Origin: Heterobilharzia americana
Lineage: Eukaryota > Platyhelminthes > Trematoda > Strigeidida > Schistosomatidae
DNA: 64,000 bases
Reading direction: 5' to 3'
Assembly (NCBI GenBank): GCA_944470555.2
Contig: OX104134.1
Span: 71,976,678-72,040,677, forward strand
In this document: positions 54,501-60,500 of the stretch, one piece after another
Layout: each line of letters starts with the position of its first letter
Position numbering within the stretch: the stretch's first letter is position 1
Notes under the pieces: model-generated
The model's input: the letters and a program-made list of their open reading frames with translations, nothing else
Databases searched by the model: none
What the model was told of the DNA's origin: nothing
Made by a program: the position numbers and the translations under genes

Positions 54501-57500
54501 TTCTGTGTACATCAGGTTATTTCCATAAAACCTTAGATTTTCACCTGTCTTCATTTCTGTGGGTTTTCACTTTCATTACTCATTTCCTTCACCCTCACTT
54601 GTATATTACTACATAAACTTCCTAATAATTTCAACTCACTTTAATCTGTGCGCTTAGTATCATCATTAAGCCATAGATTTGCATCATAGTCGTGCGTTAA
54701 TCTGTTGAAGTTTGTAATTGTTGTTATTTTTCGAAAACACTTTTATTCTTGGTTGAAATCTGATTGCAATGGGCGCATGCATAACTTATTATGCCTGATT
54801 TATTTTAGTGCCATACGATATAGTTTGCCAAATTTACTGGTCAACGTATTACTCTCCAGTGACCAATCAAAGTTCCCATATGTGTTTTATTTGTAGACCC
54901 AATGCGTTTTTCAGTTTGATGTGGGAGCAGATATACAAGTACCGTAAACACTTTTGATTTTGAAATTTTAATTTTAATTCCGATCTCATGTAGTTGTTAC
55001 TTTTTAAAGTGAACGTTGAGTACTGTTATAATCAATGTTTTATTTCTTAAAATTCTTCGTTCAATGTAGAGAATTCCATCCAGATATCATTGTGAAATGG
55101 ATTCAGCCAGTTTATTTGATTAGACAGTTGATTGAACTTGAACAAGCTAAGTGAGTTCTTCAGGTTTTTATCTATTCAGAAAGGAAATAAGTCAGCTTTG
55201 GGGAAGAAAATGTGTTTAATTATCTTGCTCATATTTTTTTCCCCGTTCTAATCCGTTTTAATTGCGGTTAGAAAACCGTGATGAAAGTTTAACTTCAATA
55301 ACGTTATTAGAAGATTACTTGAAAAATGTGATGTATTAGCGCAATACATTTCGAACAGTCTGATCACAAATTTACTTGTCTATTTATATATGAAAACGAA
55401 AACGAATTACAGGTCAAATACAATGAATATGAAACGGTTATGACACTAGTTTTGATAAAATAATCAGATAAGGATTATCAAGGTAATTTAAGAGAAAAAA
55501 TTGTTTCTGTACACACAACAGGGGATGAAACTTAACAATGGCTGACGCTTCGGTAAATTTCAGTTCCAATATGTTACCTGACACTGTTTTCGTATTAACC
55601 TTATGATTCATTTCGATTATGTGTTTTGCTGTAAATGAAGTTGGATGTCTGTCACCTGCACTTATCAAAGTTTGTGTGTTAAGTTGTTTTTCAAGCCATT
55701 TAGGTATATGTTCACCGACCCTAGTCTGCATACCATGATTACACCTCCCTATGTATATGTATATGTCCTCACGCATACATGTAAATTGGTAAACACATAT
55801 TTAAATCTCTGTTTCAATGTCATACTACTCGTTCCCCCTGTGTATGATACTTTAAGAAATATATCTTTCTTCGGGGTCGAGTAGACTATAGGCTTTGGGG
55901 TTAGCTGTTTTCTACAATGGTTTAGAAGCTGTAATGGATATGCGTTTTCCATAGGTGTATCTATCAGAAATTTGCTGTCATCATCCATTGTATCAAATGT
56001 AAAAATTCTTTGGATCCTATTAAATAAGCATTTCACCGAACCTCTCCTGTATTTCATTGGATAAAAGCTGTAGAAACTTAACTACTGTCCCATCCAACCT
56101 TTTCATATGCATTATATTTGACCATAAATTTTTTCATTTTCGTACATAAATTGACTTTACAAGTAAATTAGTGATCAAGTTGTTCGAAATGTATTGCGCA
56201 AACACATCACATTTTTTAAGCTAATCTTGTCTTCTAATAACGTCATTAAAATTTATTAAAAGGACTAATTGTTTCAGAAAGTTTAATTGTTTGAAGTTTG
56301 TCTCATCTGGTCCAGTAAATAAACGACGCAGTATCAAAAGCATCAGTCAATATCTTATTCAACTACTAACTATCAGATATGTTCCTAACATTCGACATTC
56401 AATTTCTTTAGATTCTTTTTTCAGGAACAAGAGTTTCACTTTGCTAACATGTTAGTGATCGATATACCTATGTGCTCAGTTGACGTGAAAAAATGTAAAT
56501 CAGGTTTAGTCTGATGATGGTTTAGTGATCTCTAAGCTTTGTTATTTTGTCGTGTACATTTCATCATTTGACTTGGTGACTTCATCAGCACTAACTTTAT
56601 AAAGTTAGTGGTGATAGTGAGATATCTACGACAAAATATAAGAGCTCAGACAACGGCAAACTGTTGTCGCGCTTAAAATTGCCTGTGATTTTCGGCATTC
56701 ATAAATCTTTATATTCTGTTATCCCGCACCTCAAATTAATTGGAAAATACTTTCTTAACCCGGCAAAACTACTTTTATCTTATGAGCTTCAGAGAGAATT
56801 ATTTTAAATTTCTTATCTTAGCTTGGAAATGTGACAAAATTCACAAATACCAGCTGTTTTCACTTTGAAACGTTTTGATAACCATCCAAATACCATGCTT
56901 TCTTCCTTGGTCGACAAACTTTTCGTCATGATGCACAACTCTGTCCGAATTCTCTAAATAGTATTTCATTCGAGATTGATGAACTATCATTTCACCCCAT
57001 CATCTCACTGTTACCACTATCAACCTGATACATAAGTGCCTTACAATCTCTCTTCACATCTCTTGTTAATAATATTTTATTATTAATTTCTGCCAGCTGT
57101 GCAACTCTTGATAAGAATTCGAGCTCACAAAATAGCATTTCTCATCCCCTGAAACTACGCTCCTAACCACACATCGAACGTAGCGGTGTCTCCACCCTCT
57201 GTCAAACTGGATAACAAGCTTAACCAACCACATCTCTGACATCTGAAGCCAAAGATGTATACTGTACCTATGAGACAAACCCGGTATCCAAGTGCAGTTA
57301 TCCAGTTAACCTCACCCAGACAGTATGCTAAACCTGCGAATTCATCCTTCGATTTCCTGGAGCTTTAATAATTAGTTATTCTAGTCTGGCAGGTGTAAAT
57401 CAGCATTGAATCCTAAAATAGAAATTTGCATTGCATGATTGCATTGCGACTAATGGTTGTCTGTGCGCTGCTCGACTAAATGATGCAGTTAGAACCTGAA

Positions 57501-60500
57501 ATAATATATAAACTGGACATTATCTGTTTGTAATCTCTCTGCTTAAGCACCCACAGATCGCAATTCAGATGAAGTGAAAAATGAGTTTTACCAAAATATG
57601 TTTAGTTACTTCTGGAAGCCAAGCCTTCATGTTTGGAAATTTTAATGCTCTAGTGGGAAAGCTGAGCTATTCAAAGTGGTAATTGGGTAGTACTTTTGGT
57701 ACGCTTCAACCTGCCTCTGGCTTGGAAAATATAGAAATACACTCAACAACCAAACACCTATTTGGACAGCAACACCTACTGCATTCGTACTAATGATACT
57801 AACTGGACATCGAAATTGGTAGATGGGGCGGAATTCGAACCCATAATCCATCGGTTAAAAGTCAAGTGGTCAAACCAACTATCCACAGTTTATTCCTTTA
57901 CTCGCTACTCGTTGGATTTCGAATACAACACTCAGAGAGGCCCCTCAACACTTGCAGAAATCAGGAAGGCTGTAAGTGACTTGGAACGAGGAAGGGTAGC
58001 AGGTCCAAACGGACTAATACGGGACGGTTGATGGAGATTGTTCGACAGAATAACTTTAGTGTTTGCTAGTATGTGGGTGTCAGATTTGACACCCTCTAGT
58101 CGGTTTCAATCTCTTATTTTCCAAGTCTTGAAGAAAGGCAAGAAATCCTCTTATGATAACAACAGTGTGTCTACGAATGTAGGTCCTGTAATCATCGGAC
58201 GTTTGAGTGGAGCCAATGAAAAAACAGTTGCGAAAAAACCAGGAAGTTATCAGACCTGATCATGTGCGTGTCGACCATATTTTCACTCTAGCTAGGTTCT
58301 TGAACACCGGTATGATTACTGCTGCCCGACACTAGCTGAGCTCCTTGACCTGAATATGTCATTTGACCCCGTCGATCGAGAGTTCTATCAGTGTCTCTTG
58401 CTGAAATGCGTGTTGTGTAAGTGGATTACTTTGTTGAAAGCTCTGTTCTTGAATTCCTGTTGGCGCCTTGGAAGCTATGGTGAGTTGTGTCCATCACGAA
58501 AGTCGACTGTATTCATTCTTATTCAACCTCATAATACACGTTCTTATGGATACTTCCCTCTTATCGTCTGATTTTAGAGAAATTCTTTAATTATAGGAGA
58601 ATCCTTGGTATATCTAGAAATACACAGACAACATATTCCTGTAAGCTGCAGATGTCTAAAAGATGTCAAGTCTTCTAAACACATTCATTGGTAATCTAAG
58701 AATATTTGGGATGCGTTTTCTGCCACCCAAATGCAAATCCTAGCTTCTGAATTGATCTTTACTGGTGCTTCGTTCAACAGTAGCACATGAAGTAGTCATA
58801 CAGGCTGATCACTTCACTTGCTAGAAAATTCAGACCAGCCCTGATGGTTCAGTGAACAATGAAATCTCTGCATAACTACAAAAGAGTCGATTGGCGTTTG
58901 CCAATTTACACTACCTATGTTACCGTCAAGCTATCTCATCATTTTTGAAAGCTTGTGTGTACTACATTGCTGCTTGCTCCATTAAAGTATTTCCCTGTCA
59001 AATGTACCAAATAAAAATGAAGGGAATTAAAAGACTTCAGGTTTTGACCATCGTTTACTTTGTTACATTGACTGCGTCTCATGGAACAAACATGTTAACA
59101 ATGTAGAAGTTGGACGTAGAGTATTAGTTAAGAAAGGTTGTAAGTTTACCAATCTCTATCACTTCAGATCTGCATTATTTGTTGGCGCGTAGCATTGTAT
59201 GATTGTGAGTTTCCTTCCTTTTGAGTTGAATCTTGCTGTCATGATCCTGATGCTGGAGGAGATTGGTTCCCATTGCCTGAGAGCCTTCGATGTTGTTGCA
59301 GACATCATGACAGACACTCCAAAACTCAGTGTGCTCGTGGTTGTTGTCTGGGTGACAATATCGGAGTAGATTATTGACTCTCCAGTTGACAGTTTGGAGA
59401 GTCCACTCCCATTCCATCTGCTTTCGTAAATTCCAAGCACTTCAATATGATACCCTTTCATCTCGTTTGCAATCTCGGCTGCCTTGCTGGGTTCAAACAT
59501 GGTGCGGACATTCCATGTCTCCACGTTTACTTTCGCTTTCATCGAGAGAAGAGAAGGTATATCGGCTAATTGGCTTCCCGAAGACTTTCACCAACCGGCG
59601 TTACTTCGTCTAGCCGATTCCGATGAGGAATAAGTTTAATTTTATATTTTATAATATTTTTGTGGTTTGCGGTTTCTTTGGCGATTGAATTTGTTTTACG
59701 GGGTAGGGTTGCTAGCCCTATGCCCAACCTTCCCTCTTTACCGAGGCTTAGGACCGGCTGATAACTAGTGAACTCGTTAACCAGACGAGGTCAAAGCTCG
59801 CTTTTTGACGACGATGAGTTGGGCGTCCGAGGGTGACATGCAGGAGATCATGTGAAGAAGAAATTAAGACTTGTGGGCAGTCGTGGAGCAAGGTTCAAAA
59901 GACTGCAGAAAACAGAGTGCAATGGTGACGTGCTACTGAAGCCCTATGTTCCGCTAGGAACCCAAGGGAAAATAATGAAATAATCACTTCAGTTGTCTTA
60001 GATATGTGCTGCATATACGCTGTCAACCTCTATCTTGTCACTTCATTATTGAAATGTGCCTAGATCGAAGAAAAATCAAAGTTGGCCAAACCTTAAGATG
60101 GCATCAGTTTGTGAAATCTGGTAATACTGGTCTGAGCCGTCCAGAGGAATGTAAGCTTTCGGGTTAATGTCCTCTTGAAGACTAAAATCGATAGTGGTAA
60201 ACTGTATGCTACTTGACCTAGTATAGACTTCTGTTGTACAGATGCATCCACACATTTTCTTCCTGCTAACTGTCATATCTCACTTCGTAATTGTCTTGCC
60301 CATTCTTCCTCCCTTCTTGTGACTTTCTAGGAGTTCGAATTTGATTTCAGTTCCTTGTGTTTATGTTTCATCTTTCTGCCTTATATCTTGATTCGCTGAT
60401 ATAAGGTTTCTTAACCTAGGCTGTTACATACCATTTTCAGGCCTTACTTCTCTATTAGCTTACTGACTGGAGAACTGCAAAGCTGTGATTTGTATAAAAA

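Larger units (their letters stand above)
43657..55069 (+). other. Intron 6 of TMEM63-like gene
   Basis: 11.4 kb. It holds the palindrome unit (44418-44532), a SINE, two (AT)n tracts, a candidate antisense exon, CR1 fragments and a truncated RTE copy. I see nothing recognisable in 43657-44417, 44533-45844, 46660-48700, 51110-51510, 52880-53917 or 54257-55069, apart from a hairpin at 47573-47611 and a G10 run at 48618-48627. Confidence 0.7.
57540..60440 (+). mobile_element. CR1/Jockey-type element, long decayed copy (interrupted at 59168-59982)
   Basis: An endonuclease remnant is at 57560-57690 (DEVKNEFYQN, then ALVGKLS). After a deletion and a tRNA-SINE-like tract (57830-57895), the pre-RT segment PSTLAEIRKAVSDLERGRVA plus GPNGL appears at 57940-58015. 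LAELLDLNMSFDPVDREFYQ (motif A) is near 58330-58390. Connection-domain pieces follow near 58800-59050, and VGRRVLVKKGCKFTNL-type sequence to 59160. Removing the RTE insertion, the sequence continues as NLYHFSCLRYVLHIR across 59167/59993. The C-terminus and 3' UTR reach about 60440. Confidence 0.75.
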
